A stretch of DNA of 64,000 nucleotides, from assembly GCA_965262505.1 (NCBI GenBank), contig CBDHFM010000009.1:21661-85660 (forward strand), written 5' to 3'. The notes beneath the pieces are model-generated. The model was not told the DNA's origin and did not search any database. It saw only the letters and a list, made by a program, of their open reading frames with translations. The DNA is from JACPPO01 sp965262505 (lineage in GTDB: Bacteria; Acidobacteriota; Vicinamibacteria; Vicinamibacterales; UBA2999). The position numbers were made by a program, and so were the translations under genes. Of the stretch, positions 26,581 through 36,040 are shown in pieces (within the stretch, counting starts at the first letter, position 1; every line of letters begins with the position of its first letter).

Positions 26581-26820
26581 ACGCAGCTGAAGGCGGGCCG
26601 TGAGAGCAGGAGTGACCACGCGTGAGCGAAGCGGTCGTTGGAGCCCCACCGCTATGCTGTCGTCTGGGTCGACGGGTGTGTATGGCAAAGCCAGTAGTGA
26701 TCGCGCTGTCCTCTTGGTGCCCGTCCCCGGTCGCGCCCATGAGCACTACACTTTTCACAAGATCTCTCCGGCGCCCGCCGCCGTTTCCAGACCCACGTTA
26801 CTCATAGACCCAGGTAGTTA

Positions 26821-27045
26821 ATGACTGAACCAGAAATCGTGGTCCTGCAACGTCTCCGGCGTGCGCTCGTTGACGCGCGCGTTGCCGACCGCAAGCAAAT
26901 CGACGACTGTATTATTCAGACGTTCGGCTCGCCGGTGGCCGGGGCAATCCTGGGTGCGAAGTCTTCCGATGAGATGACGGTACGGGCGCAAATGGCCCGG
27001 GCTGCAAAAACCAACGTCTCACCCGATGGCAAGGGCTCCTCATAA
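26821..27045 (+). CDS. Small hypothetical protein
   Basis: 74 residues with natural composition (PEIVVLQRLRRALVDARVAD, QIDDCIIQTFG). No ribosome site and no known family. Coding status is plausible but not proven. Confidence 0.4.
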   Translation: MTEPEIVVLQRLRRALVDARVADRKQIDDCIIQTFGSPVAGAILGAKSSDEMTVRAQMARAAKTNVSPDGKGSS

Positions 27046-27176
27046 CTTACCCGTGCATCAGAACCGCTCGATAACGACGTTGCCACACATTCCCCTTTGC
27101 CGGTCCATGCGCAGCGCCGCGCCGGGAAGGCGCTCGGCTCGATGACTGACTCCCCGACACGGGGAACAGAGAAGCG

Positions 27177-27974
27177 GTGGTAAAGCGTTGGCACCACGGG
27201 GCTCCCGCCGCCGCCGTGGCGTTGAGTGCGGCGGCGGCAACATTGTTTCCTGGACCGGCGGCGGCTGAAGACTTCTACCTGCGAGCCGGGATCGAGCTGA
27301 CCCGTCCGGCCGACACCCAATTCACCGACGCGGACTGTTCGAGCCTGGTCCCGGCGGCGCTGTACGGCTGCGGCCTGGGCGGCGACGGTGCGCCGCACCG
27401 GTCGGTGGGGGACTTCGGCACGGTCGTGGGCCTTGAGCTTGGGCTCGGGTACGTCGTGGGACCCGCCGTGCGGCTGGAAGCCCTCCTGACCTCCCGCCCG
27501 CGATTCACGTTCGCTGGCCGTGCCAACTTCCTGGACCCCGCCCGCCGGCAAGCAGTGTCCACAGATCTGTCCTCGGTGTCCGGGATACTGGCCGCGTATC
27601 TTGATCTCCCCGGATTGGGGTTGCGCCCGCTCGGCCCATTCAGTCCATTCGTTGGCGGAGGCCTCGGTGCCGTCCGCGTGACAAGCGGTGAGACGCGCAT
27701 GACGTTCCCGAAGACGACGACCATCGTTCCGGGCACCCGCCGGACGGGGGTGACCTGGAGGTTGACTGCCGGCCTGGGGATGTCGTGGGGCGAGCGGACG
27801 ACGCTCGATCTCGCCTGGCAGTACACAGATTCCGGCGTCATCGAGACCGGCGTAGGCCAGGGCCGGGTCGAATGGCTCGACGGAAGCCGGGACCCGGTGG
27901 TGCTCGATCTGGCTCCGACACAGGCGCCGTTGAGGAGCCACGGGCTTCGCCTGTCTCTGCGGTACGCGTTCTGA
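27177..27974 (+). CDS. Outer-membrane beta-barrel protein
   Basis: 265 residues with a signal peptide (hydrophobic AAAVALSAAAATLFPGPAAA, cleavage before EDFYLRAG), alternating beta strands, and a C-terminal LRLSLRYAF whose final Phe is the BAM signal. Loops carry two cysteines (DCSSLV, YGCGLG). OmpA/OmpW-like eight-strand barrel size. It marks the host as Gram-negative. Starts with GTG. Confidence 0.75.
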   Translation: MVKRWHHGAPAAAVALSAAAATLFPGPAAAEDFYLRAGIELTRPADTQFTDADCSSLVPAALYGCGLGGDGAPHRSVGDFGTVVGLELGLGYVVGPAVRLEALLTSRPRFTFAGRANFLDPARRQAVSTDLSSVSGILAAYLDLPGLGLRPLGPFSPFVGGGLGAVRVTSGETRMTFPKTTTIVPGTRRTGVTWRLTAGLGMSWGERTTLDLAWQYTDSGVIETGVGQGRVEWLDGSRDPVVLDLAPTQAPLRSHGLRLSLRYAF

Positions 27975-28505
27975 TGCTGAAGACCGAGGACGTGCGGCTG
28001 GCGTCACGGGCGGGCCCTTCTTCATGCCAGCGCTGCCGGCCCGGCGCGCGCTGGCCCTTGCCGCCGCAACGCCACACGTCTCCGCGCTTATGGCCGCGGC
28101 TGTCCGTGGGAGACCGCGTGCCACGCCAACGGAATCGAGGAGAATCTCGGCACCAGCGGCACACAGGTGAGCGCGTTGAGCCTCCTGTCGAATGCGGCGC
28201 TGGCAGGAGCCCCGGCCCTATAGTCGTACGCGGGCGGCGGCTTGAGACCCCCGGGGAGACGATCCCGCGCGAGGCGGGGGCGTGACCCGCCACAGCATCC
28301 CGAGTGGAACCGACCGGCTGGGCGCCCGTCGGGCACCCGTAGAGTAAACTGTCGCAGCGGTGCGGCTCAAACGCTGAAGAGGGGAGACGAATGCCCCATG
28401 AATTCGGATTCCCCAGTCACGACGGATCGTGACCGGGGACGGCACGCAGTCCGCTCTACACGCAACAGTTTACACATCCATTCAAACATCCAAAGGAGAT
28501 TCGTG
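27975..28505. other. No recognisable gene
   Basis: About 530 bases between the barrel gene and the YCII-type gene. Frames are low quality. A ribosome site for the next gene lies at its end (AAAGGAG, 28492-28498). Confidence 0.45.
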
Positions 28506-28865
28506 GTGTCGAGATTCCTCATCCTGTACCGTGGCGGCGACGCCAGTAAGCTTTCACCAAAGGAAACCAAAGTCCTCTCCAAGAAGTGGAGTCTGTATAG
28601 GGAGAAGTTGGTCAAGGCCGGGGCCCTGAAGGAGGGCGGCCGCGTGCAAAGTTCCGCGGCCACGCAACTGGTTGGCAAAGCCCGGGAGATCAAGGAAAAG
28701 CGCGTCGGGAATCACGCCAGTTTCGTGGACGGCTACTGCCTGCTGGAAGGCAAGAGCCTGAAAGCGCTCCAACGACTCTTGAAGACGTGCCCTCATCTGA
28801 CCATGATGGACGGCACCATTGAGATTATTCCTGTGATTGAGGAGGCCCTTACTGAAGGCGCGTAA
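28506..28865 (+). CDS. YCII/DGPF-like domain protein
   Basis: 119 residues. The second of two adjacent GTG codons is chosen as it sits 7 bases from AAAGGAG. The pattern SRFLILYRGGDASKLSPKE, WSLYREKLVKAGALKEGGRV and VDGYCLLEGKSLKALQRLL follows the dimeric ferredoxin-like YCII family. A biological role cannot be inferred. Confidence 0.7.
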   Translation: MSRFLILYRGGDASKLSPKETKVLSKKWSLYREKLVKAGALKEGGRVQSSAATQLVGKAREIKEKRVGNHASFVDGYCLLEGKSLKALQRLLKTCPHLTMMDGTIEIIPVIEEALTEGA

Positions 28866-29055
28866 CCAGGGATTGGGGCTGCTGGTCTCGCAGCCGGCCA
28901 GAGTTCCTTGGCTCACCCGAGGAGGATCGCCATGGGCCCGCCCCCGATCTGATGGCTTTGCCCCACCAGGACCCCGGGAGAGCGCGGTACCCCCGCCAGC
29001 CGTCGGCGTGAATCCCCGACCCGGCGGGCACCATTGGCGCCGACGACGGGGCCCG

Positions 29056-29061
29056 TATAGT
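29056..29061 (+). promoter_or_regulatory. -10 box placing the start site on the ATG at 29068
   Basis: TATAGT followed by six bases and then ATG; no ribosome site. Leaderless transcription is the simplest reading. Confidence 0.45.
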
Positions 29062-29067
29062 TTTCAG

Positions 29068-29637
29068 ATGCGCTACTTCTTTGGAGTGTTGACTGTGACG
29101 TGGGTGGTTGCTGCAGGCACGCTCCAGGCTCAAGACTTTACGGTCTTTGGCGGATTCCAGCACCCTGGCACCCTCACGCTGAGGTCAGGAGCGGAGGGGG
29201 TAGCCCGTGTCGTCGGAATGCAGTCTGGAATCTCTCCGGACGAGGTTCGGATTGACCCGAATGATTTTGGAATCTTCGGAGTACGGCTGTACCTTTCGGC
29301 CGCACCTCTGGGACTGGAGCACACCGTCGCGTACATCCCGACCTTTATTAATACCGAGGGCCGTGCCTTTCTCTACAGTACGAATCTACGGGTGGAATTA
29401 CCCGCCGGCAGATTCCGGCCCTACGCGACCGCCGGTGGAGGTTTGTTTTATGGGGGCGGTGACGGGATTGCCAGCTTCGGCACGAAGTACGGTTTCAACT
29501 ATGGGGCCGGGGTGCTGGTGGAGTTTGCGGGATTCCTCGGGCTTCGCTTTGATGCCCGCATGTACTCGATACGCGGCATTGAGGAACACCCGCTGAATCT
29601 TCTCGAGGCGAGTGGAGGGATCTTTGTTGGATTCTAA
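29068..29637 (+). CDS. Outer-membrane beta-barrel protein
   Basis: 189 residues: signal peptide (MRYFFGVLTVTWVVAAGTLQ, cleavage after AQ), then alternating strands with glycine-rich turns (YATAGGGLFYGGGDG) and a C-terminal GGIFVGF ending in Phe. A small eight-strand barrel. Differs from 27177-27974 but has the same type of C-terminal signal. Confidence 0.75.
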   Translation: MRYFFGVLTVTWVVAAGTLQAQDFTVFGGFQHPGTLTLRSGAEGVARVVGMQSGISPDEVRIDPNDFGIFGVRLYLSAAPLGLEHTVAYIPTFINTEGRAFLYSTNLRVELPAGRFRPYATAGGGLFYGGGDGIASFGTKYGFNYGAGVLVEFAGFLGLRFDARMYSIRGIEEHPLNLLEASGGIFVGF

Positions 29638-29733
29638 AGCGGATTTTACTTGTACCTAGTTGACGTGGGAGAGGGGGACCCCATCCTTCGGACAGGTTTT
29701 CGTCACAGCTAAGGTGGAATCCAGGTTCATGAT

Positions 29734-30621
29734 TCACGCGACCTTGGGCTGACGGGAACCGGGGCATAGCCCCAGGCTCCCGTCAGCTCCGTCGTCAGTA
29801 TACGCCTCGGCCGGCGTCCGGTCGTTGAGCGCCGAGTGGGGCCGGCGCCGGTCGTAGAAGTCCATCCACCCGCCGATGCCGGTCCGGGCCTGGGCGCCGG
29901 TCGCGAACTCAGACAGGTAGACGCACTCGTACTTGAGCGATCGCCACAGCCGCTCGATGAACACGTTGTCCATCCAGCGGCCCTTGCCGTCCATCGAGAT
30001 GCGAATGCCCGCCTCCGTGAGCACGTCGGTGAAGTCGACGCTGGTGAATTGGCTGCCCTGGTCGCTGTTGAAGATCTCCGGAGGGCCATAGTGCTCGAGC
30101 GCCGCGTGCAACGCCTCGACGCAGAAGTGCGCATCGAGCGTGTTGGACAGGCGCCAGGACAGCACCGTGCGACTCGCCCAATCCATCACGGCGACCAGGT
30201 ACAGAAAGCCCCGCCGCAGGGGAATGTCGGTGACATCCGTGCACCACACGTGGTTCGGCCGCGTGATCGGCAAATCGCGTAGCAGGGAGGGAGAGATCCG
30301 GTGCGCCGGGTGCGGCTGAGACGTCCGGGGCCGCTGGTAGAGCGCGTGCACCCCCAGCAGTCGCATCAGGCGGCGCACCCGCTTGCGAGAGACCATGTCG
30401 CCCTGACGGCGTAGCCAGCGTGTCATCTGGCGCGATCCGTAGAACGGCGTCTCTAGGAACTGCTCGTCGATCCGCCGCATCAGGCGCAGATTCAGCGGGC
30501 TATCGCCTCGGCTCGCGTAGTAGAACGACGACCGCGTGATCGACACCAGGCGGCACTGCCGCGTGATGCTGAGCCCCGCGTGCTGTGGGGCACCCATTGC
30601 CACCCTCCGGCCGGGGCTCAA
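29734..30621 (-). CDS. IS3-family transposase OrfB (DDE integrase domain)
   Basis: 295 residues; HTH_21-like region (RRIDEQFLETPFYGSRQM), then the rve domain with catalytic Asp in WCTDVTDIPL, Asp in NSDQGSQFTS and Glu in FIERLWRSLKYE. No lesion visible. Probably made by frameshifting from OrfA, whose end overlaps by 4 bases. Confidence 0.9.
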   Translation of the reverse strand: MSPGRRVAMGAPQHAGLSITRQCRLVSITRSSFYYASRGDSPLNLRLMRRIDEQFLETPFYGSRQMTRWLRRQGDMVSRKRVRRLMRLLGVHALYQRPRTSQPHPAHRISPSLLRDLPITRPNHVWCTDVTDIPLRRGFLYLVAVMDWASRTVLSWRLSNTLDAHFCVEALHAALEHYGPPEIFNSDQGSQFTSVDFTDVLTEAGIRISMDGKGRWMDNVFIERLWRSLKYECVYLSEFATGAQARTGIGGWMDFYDRRRPHSALNDRTPAEAYTDDGADGSLGLCPGSRQPKVA

Positions 30622-30902
30622 CGACCGAAGGCCTTCGACAAAAAATCCCGCTCGATGACGAGTTCTCCGATCTTGGCCCGCAACTCCTTGATCTCGGTCT
30701 CCCGAGAGGCCTCCTGCCGCTCGTGGTTCCCCGAGAAGCCGGCTAGTACCTTCTGTCGAGCCTTCTTCTTCCAGGTGGTAATCAGGTTGGGATGCACATC
30801 GTAGCGGGCCGCCAGTTCCGCCATCGTCGCTTCCTCGCGAAGCGCCTCCACCGCGACCTTCGCCTTCAGCTCAGCCGGATAACGCCGTCTCTTCCGTGGC
30901 AT
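30618..30902 (-). CDS. IS3-family transposase OrfA
   Basis: 94 residues from the ATG at 30902, which has a GAAGGAG ribosome site: MPRKRRRYPAELKAKVAVEA, helix-turn-helix (MAELAARYDVHPNLITTWKK), then a leucine-zipper-like helix. It binds the element ends with OrfB. Confidence 0.88.
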   Translation of the reverse strand: MPRKRRRYPAELKAKVAVEALREEATMAELAARYDVHPNLITTWKKKARQKVLAGFSGNHERQEASRETEIKELRAKIGELVIERDFLSKAFGR

Positions 30903-30989
30903 GCCAGACTCCTTCTCCTGGGCCTGGATCCCACCTTCGCAAGCTGTCCGAATTTCGGGGTCCACCTCTACTTGACAAGACCCGGGCGA

Positions 30990-31280
30990 CTACTGCCGCG
31001 GTAGTGGGGGTGGGGGCTCTGGCCGCAAGGGAAGCACGTGGGCCGGTCTCGTTCCGAGTTGAGCCTCCACCCACGCGTCCCCGGCCCGCACGACGATGAC
31101 CCCCATCGGCGTGTCCCCGTACATCCCGTGGACACGGAACCCGATTTCGTCGCCCGTCAACACGGCGGGTTCCAACAGTGGGACCCATCGCCGGAGCCGC
31201 TGCGCCCCGGCCCACTCCGCCACCGCCAGCAGGGACCCACACCACATCGCGATCAGCAGAACGAGTGACCACCTAGACAT
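30990..31280 (-). CDS. Small secreted protein next to IS3
   Basis: 96 residues with a strong GGGGAGGAG ribosome site, a signal peptide ending at about AGAQ, and a beta-rich core (VLTGDEIGFRVHGMYGD, PMGVIVVRAGDAWVEAQLG). It ends in a proline-rich tail 13 bases from the IS3 end, so the C-terminus may have been altered by the insertion. Family not named. Confidence 0.6.
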   Translation of the reverse strand: MSRWSLVLLIAMWCGSLLAVAEWAGAQRLRRWVPLLEPAVLTGDEIGFRVHGMYGDTPMGVIVVRAGDAWVEAQLGTRPAHVLPLRPEPPPPLPRQ

Positions 31281-31329
31281 GCCGTCTCCTCCCCTGAAGA
31301 TAGCCTATTACACATAGGGCCGGAGCTGG

Positions 31330-31570
31330 ACGCGGCGCTCCTGCGAGGACGCGTAGGGTCCACTCCCAAAGCAGGGTCTGAATGAAGCGCTCCGCCTTGC
31401 CGTTGGTCCGAGGGGCGTAGGCCCTGGTGCGCAGATGCCGGAGCCGACGCGCCTCGCACGTGGTACGCCATGCCCGCGAGACATAGCCGCTCCCGGCGGC
31501 GCTCATCATGCGCCGCGTGCAGTCCGGTTCGAGCCCCGCCCAGGCCGTCTGCTCGAACGTGTCGAGGACG
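31330..31570 (-). pseudogene. IS481-type transposase fragment
   Basis: Carries GSGYVSRAWRTTCEARRLRH and LRTRAYAPRTNGKAERFIQT, the last part of the IS481 integrase core with its catalytic Glu in KAERF. No start or C-terminal end. Confidence 0.7.
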
Positions 31571-31660
31571 GCATCGACCTGCTCGGCGGTCGTCAGGAGC
31601 CCCTGACAGCGGCCGGGCCCGAGCCATGACGAAGGAAAGGCACATGAAATCAACCACTCC

Positions 31661-31990
31661 TCAGGCCAGGCATTCTGGGCGCGTGAGGCCGAACGTCCGA
31701 TAGGTGAGCCACAGATACAGGTCACGGCCGAGTGGCGGCCGCTTGAGGTTCTTGAGGATGTTCATGTCGAGCGGGACCGGGTTGGTTGCCGTAGGGCAAC
31801 TTCTCTCGGCCCGTGGCCGTCATGTAGAGCGTGTACGGCCCATTGCGCCGGACGTACTGAGGACGGTCGCCTAGGTTCGTGTGCGGCCGCGAACAGAGCG
31901 CGAGCCGCCGCGCCATGAAGCCCAGGTCAGGATCCGCGTCGCGCCCCAGAATCACAGGATTTGTGGAAAACTCCGGGGCGGGAGGTCGCG
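31661..31990 (-). pseudogene. Plasmid RepA remnant with internal deletion
   Basis: DPDLGFMARRLALCSRPHTN, GPYTLYMTATG and KLPYG match the RepA at 47024-48001. After a deletion of about 120 codons another frame resumes at NPVPLDMNILKNLKRPPLG and LYLWLTYRTFGL. It is cut by a stop before the C-terminal winged helix. No iterons lie next to it. Confidence 0.75.
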
Positions 31991-32119
31991 CTGAGCGGCC
32001 CGTCATCGGTGCCGACGCTGAGCGGCCCCAAGAGCCGCCTTTCGGCGTCCGACGGCCCCAGCCACATGGAGCCGACCCGTGTCGCGCCCAACGGGCATCC
32101 TCAAGCCCAACATGGGGAC

Positions 32120-32407
32120 GCTGAGGACCGGCGGCGGGAAGGCTACCTCGATTACCGCCTGCAGCGGTCGCTCGCCACGACCACCGCCGCCGAGAGTCTG
32201 CTGAGTCGCACCCGTCACGTGAAGCGCAACGTGAAACGGTGGCGTGGTGGACAGATGATGCTGCGGTGGGTGGCCACCGGTGTCCTCGAAGCCGTCAAGG
32301 GCTTCCGGCGCCTGAAGGGATGCGGCGATATGCCGCGGTTGGTCAGCGCGCTTCGCGCACTCGACCAACGACTGAGACTCGGTGTCTCAGAGGTGAACGT
32401 CGCGTAG
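32120..32407 (+). pseudogene. IS256-type transposase, C-terminal fragment
   Basis: Reads RLQRSLATTTAAESLLSRTR, HVKRNVKRWRGGQMMLRW and GVLEAVKGFRRLKGCGDMP, the C-terminal region of mutator-type transposases including the AxESLxxRxRxVKRNVKRW block with the third acidic residue. Only the last 90 or so codons remain. Confidence 0.65.
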
Positions 32408-32930
32408 AATCTCACCCGAGCCGCCGCCGAGTTTCAACAGCGGTCGGGACATCCCCCAAACTACTGGAAGGTCATGTTTCCTCTAAATCCAGCTTATACT
32501 CCCCTTTTCCGGTCAACGGGACCTCAGCGAGAGTAATTCTGACGCGAACCATCCAGCACGTCATCGTCGTCCTGGCTCGGCACGGTTACGATTGACAGAA
32601 ATGGGTCGTTTCGTGAGGCTGGGGACGAGAGTTTTCACTAATCCGAGTTGTGGTGTCTACACCGGGACCGGGAGCGGCGTTTCCGCGTTCATGCTTCCTC
32701 CAAATCAGTCGGCGGCGTTTCTCCGGCTGCGGTCGAGCCCTCTCTCCGGCTGATACTCACGTCGCCCAATACCAGTCCATGGCCCGACAGTCACGTCGAA
32801 ACGGTTGTCAGCCAGCACTGCGGGGCACGGTCGTTCTCGGCACCCCTGTCCTGACTCGGCGACCACAATGGAAATCTCGGATTCTTTCGCCGGTAGAAGC
32901 GCCCTAGCGCTTTCATGTGTGCCGATTAGG
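32408..32930. other. No recognisable gene
   Basis: About 520 bases upstream of the large coiled-coil gene. It holds two similar short stretches (CATGTTTCCTC near 32473 and CATGCTTCCTC near 32690) and ends with an AGGAGG ribosome site. Confidence 0.4.
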
Positions 32931-32940
32931 AGGGCCGATC

Positions 32941-35667
32941 ATGCTCGATGCACTTAAGAATTTGACGGGTGGTAGCCGAACGAAAAAGCAGGCTGCGGAT
33001 TTCGAGGCCTTGATCCTGGCGGCGAAGGAAGAACAAAGCGCCCTCAACGCCACACTCGCACAGATTACCCTGCGCGGTTCGAAGGTGGCCCAGGTCGGCA
33101 AGACGCTCGAGCAGTTCGACGCGAAGACGGTCGCGACGGGCCAGAAGGTTACTGACGTCGACAAACGCATCGCCGGCCTCGAGGAACGAACCCGGACATT
33201 TGCGGAGATCGATGCGCGCATCCAGGCGCTGCTGGCGATCGCGGAGCAAGCTCAGCAGAAGGCGGAGGGCTTGGTGGCTCCTGGCAGTGATCTACAGAAG
33301 CACCGACAGTCCGTCCAGCACCTCTCGTCGCAGATGCTCCAGACCCAGGCAGGCATTGATGCCCTCAAGCGAGAGCAGGCCACCCTGGAGGAGGCCCGGA
33401 CCGCACTGCGCAAGACGCAGGGTGAGGTCAAGAGCACGATCGACGCGGCCGCGGTGGTCAAGGCCGAGCTCGATCAGGTCCGCGGTACCGCCGGCCATCT
33501 ATCGCAGGACTACGCGCGGCTGCGCGACGCGTCCAAAGAAGTGCGCGAGGATTCCGTCGCGGCCGCGGAGTCGGTCAAGGAACTGGAGCGGAAACTCGGC
33601 CCGCTGATGCAGCTCCAGGAGCTGAGCAAGACGACCGAAGAGAAGCTTGCCGGCCTCAACGCCATGGCCGAGCATGTCTCACAGAAGGCCAAGGCCCTCG
33701 AGAGCCAGCGATCGACGGTGGAACGGGCCCTCGTCGAAGCCAAGCGACTGAACGAAATGGTCTGGAACATGGACGTCCAGATCACCCGGCTGAACGAAGG
33801 CGCGAAGGAGGCCCACCGCAGCGAGGAGGCCATCGGCCGCATTGAGACACTCGTCCAGCAGACGAATGCCACGGTCGAAGGGGTGACAAAGGCCCGCGAC
33901 GACATGGCGCGCGAGTCGGCGCGGTTTGAAAAGGATGGGCGGGCGCTCGTGGATGGCTTGCGCGCGTCCCTTGAACGCGTTGCGCTCGAGAAGAAGGAAT
34001 TAGGGGCGCTCGACTTGCGGCTGCGCGCACTGCAGGGCGCGATCAAGGAAGCCGAAGCCAGCATGGAGGCGTTTGGCGTCAAGGAGCGGAATCTCTCCCA
34101 GCTCCACCAGAAGGCGGATGTCCTGCACCAGAGCTTCAAGGGACTCTCTGTGCAGGCAGACGAACTCGCGAAGAAGCAGGCCGGACTCGATCTGCTGCAG
34201 GGCCGTCTCGCGCAGGTCGAGGAGCTGGCGAAACGGACGGCCCTGCAGCAGGAGACGCTGAAGCAGGGGCGACAGGAGCTCGAGACGCTGCGCGGGGACA
34301 TTTATAAGTTCCACGAGTCCCACGCCCAAGTCGCCCGGCTTGGCGACAAGCTGGCAGCCGACCGCGACGCGCTCGAAGCCTTCAGCGAGCGGATGACGGC
34401 ATTCATGCTCCGCACGCCGCAGCTCGACGCCACGCTGAACGCGATCAATGAAAAGCTGGCGCTGGCCGATGAGGGGATCCAGCAGACGGCCCGGCTGGGT
34501 GAACTGGCCGGTGAGCTGGACACCCAGATGGATCGGCTTTCAACGCGGACGCAGTTCGTCGACAAGCTGGAGGCCCGGATCGACGGCATGCACACGCTTG
34601 CTGCCGAAGTGGACGGGAAGCTGGCGGAGCAGCTCGCCCGCCGCTCCGAGCTCGACACCCTGAAGAGTCAGTGTGACTCGGTTCTCGCGCGGACCCTCGA
34701 TGCGGAGCAGAAGATTGAGTCGGTCGAGACGCAGCAGCGAAAGCTTCTCTCCGTCACCAATCGCGTGTCCATCCTCGAGGCGCGCATCGAGGCGGATCAC
34801 AGCCGCGTCAAGGAGATCCAGCAAGACGAGGCTGTCCTGCGCGAGCAGGAGACCCGACTGGCGGAATGTGTCGAAGCAAGCCGCGCGCTGGCCGGCGAGA
34901 CCAGCGCGCGAATGAAACAGACCCAGGCGCTAAACGACGAACTGACGCGTGCCGCCGCCATCAAAGACGAATTGGTTTCAGAACTCGCACGCATTCAGAC
35001 ACACCAGCGCGACGCGGCGGCGCGCGCCGAAACGACCGAGGATCAGATCAAACGCACCGCAACAATGTACAAGCAGATCGAACAGCGGCAGGGCCAGCTC
35101 GCATTCTCGGAAAAGAAGGTCGCGCTCGTCGAAGCGAAGATGGCCGAGCTGTCAGACAAAGCCGGCACCCTCGACCAGACGATCAAGGGCATTCTCGAGC
35201 GACAGGCGGTGGTGGGGGCCGTCAAGACCGAAGTGGACAGCGTCCACGAGATCAGCGCGCGCAGCCGGGCGGACCTGCAGTTCGTGACAGATCACCGGGA
35301 CGAGGTGGCTGCCGTGCGGAGTCAGATCACCGATCTTCTGACCACAGCGCGGGAAACCGCGGAGAAGATCGCCGCCATCGAAGGGCGACAGGAGACGGTG
35401 GACGAGGTTCAGGCAAAAACGAATCTCATCTCGAACCTGCTCGAGGACGTGAACGTGAATCTCGAAACACTCGTCGAGCAGAAGTCGATCATCGACAATC
35501 TGACTGAGAAAATGGCCAGTGTCGACTTCACCATGCAGGAGGCGCAGAACACGCTCCAGACGCTGAAGCACGAGCGCGAGCTGGCCGAACGCATGGAGAA
35601 GAGCATCAAGCAGCTTCGGACGAAAACCGGAAAGGCCGACCTTCCGCATAAATCGGCGACCGCCTAG
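32941..35667 (+). CDS. Large all-coiled-coil protein
   Basis: 908 residues from an ATG preceded by AGGAGG. After a short head (LDALKNLTGGSRTKKQAADF) nearly the whole chain shows heptad periodicity with repeating units of the type (A/E)xLxxRxxxVExL, few glycines and almost no prolines. No transmembrane segment or signal peptide. The tail is basic (KQLRTKTGKADLPHKSATA). A rod well over 100 nm if continuous. Cytoskeletal or cell-pole scaffold functions are known for such proteins (crescentin, bactofilin partners), but none is demonstrated here. The locus is isolated between IS remnants and a GT2 gene. Confidence 0.8.
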   Translation: MLDALKNLTGGSRTKKQAADFEALILAAKEEQSALNATLAQITLRGSKVAQVGKTLEQFDAKTVATGQKVTDVDKRIAGLEERTRTFAEIDARIQALLAIAEQAQQKAEGLVAPGSDLQKHRQSVQHLSSQMLQTQAGIDALKREQATLEEARTALRKTQGEVKSTIDAAAVVKAELDQVRGTAGHLSQDYARLRDASKEVREDSVAAAESVKELERKLGPLMQLQELSKTTEEKLAGLNAMAEHVSQKAKALESQRSTVERALVEAKRLNEMVWNMDVQITRLNEGAKEAHRSEEAIGRIETLVQQTNATVEGVTKARDDMARESARFEKDGRALVDGLRASLERVALEKKELGALDLRLRALQGAIKEAEASMEAFGVKERNLSQLHQKADVLHQSFKGLSVQADELAKKQAGLDLLQGRLAQVEELAKRTALQQETLKQGRQELETLRGDIYKFHESHAQVARLGDKLAADRDALEAFSERMTAFMLRTPQLDATLNAINEKLALADEGIQQTARLGELAGELDTQMDRLSTRTQFVDKLEARIDGMHTLAAEVDGKLAEQLARRSELDTLKSQCDSVLARTLDAEQKIESVETQQRKLLSVTNRVSILEARIEADHSRVKEIQQDEAVLREQETRLAECVEASRALAGETSARMKQTQALNDELTRAAAIKDELVSELARIQTHQRDAAARAETTEDQIKRTATMYKQIEQRQGQLAFSEKKVALVEAKMAELSDKAGTLDQTIKGILERQAVVGAVKTEVDSVHEISARSRADLQFVTDHRDEVAAVRSQITDLLTTARETAEKIAAIEGRQETVDEVQAKTNLISNLLEDVNVNLETLVEQKSIIDNLTEKMASVDFTMQEAQNTLQTLKHERELAERMEKSIKQLRTKTGKADLPHKSATA

Positions 35668-36040
35668 CCTTTTGCCGTCGGTCCGGGGGGCGGCTGATGC
35701 GTCCACCCGGCTGACGTAGCGTGTTCGGCTCGAGGATGATGTAGGTCGGGAGCCCGATCGCCCCGAACCGTCTGCCGTGAAATCGACCCCCGCCTCACCC
35801 GCGTGGTTATGCTTTTTTGTACTTATCGAATTTCTCGAAGCTGCCCCGCCTTACCCGCTCACGCGGGACTTCGCCGCCACATCGGCCGCCGTCATTCCGG
35901 CATCGCTGTCGAATCGCACCCGCGCTCGCTGATCCATCGAATAGGCACGCGTCAGTCCTCCTGCATCCGTGCGCGCAGAAATACCACGACCACCCCAGGG
36001 TAGTACACGGCCTATTTAAAAAGCGCTCTAATAGGCAACG
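35668..36040. other. No recognisable gene
   Basis: About 370 bases between convergent genes. Frames are short and lack motifs; no clear terminator hairpin seen. Confidence 0.4.

Larger units (their letters stand above)
29660..30977 (-). mobile_element. IS3-family insertion sequence, complete
   Basis: Ends are imperfect inverted repeats: left TTGACGTGGGAGAGGGGGAC and onward, right (minus strand) TGTCAAGTAGAGGTGGACC; both continue to a shared TTCGGACAG. Two overlapping genes in OrfA/OrfB arrangement fill it. No clear target duplication was seen. Confidence 0.8.

Noticed and set aside
26600..26820. Short plus frames before the gene at 26821
   Set aside because: Two overlapping frames of low quality without start signals; no support for coding.
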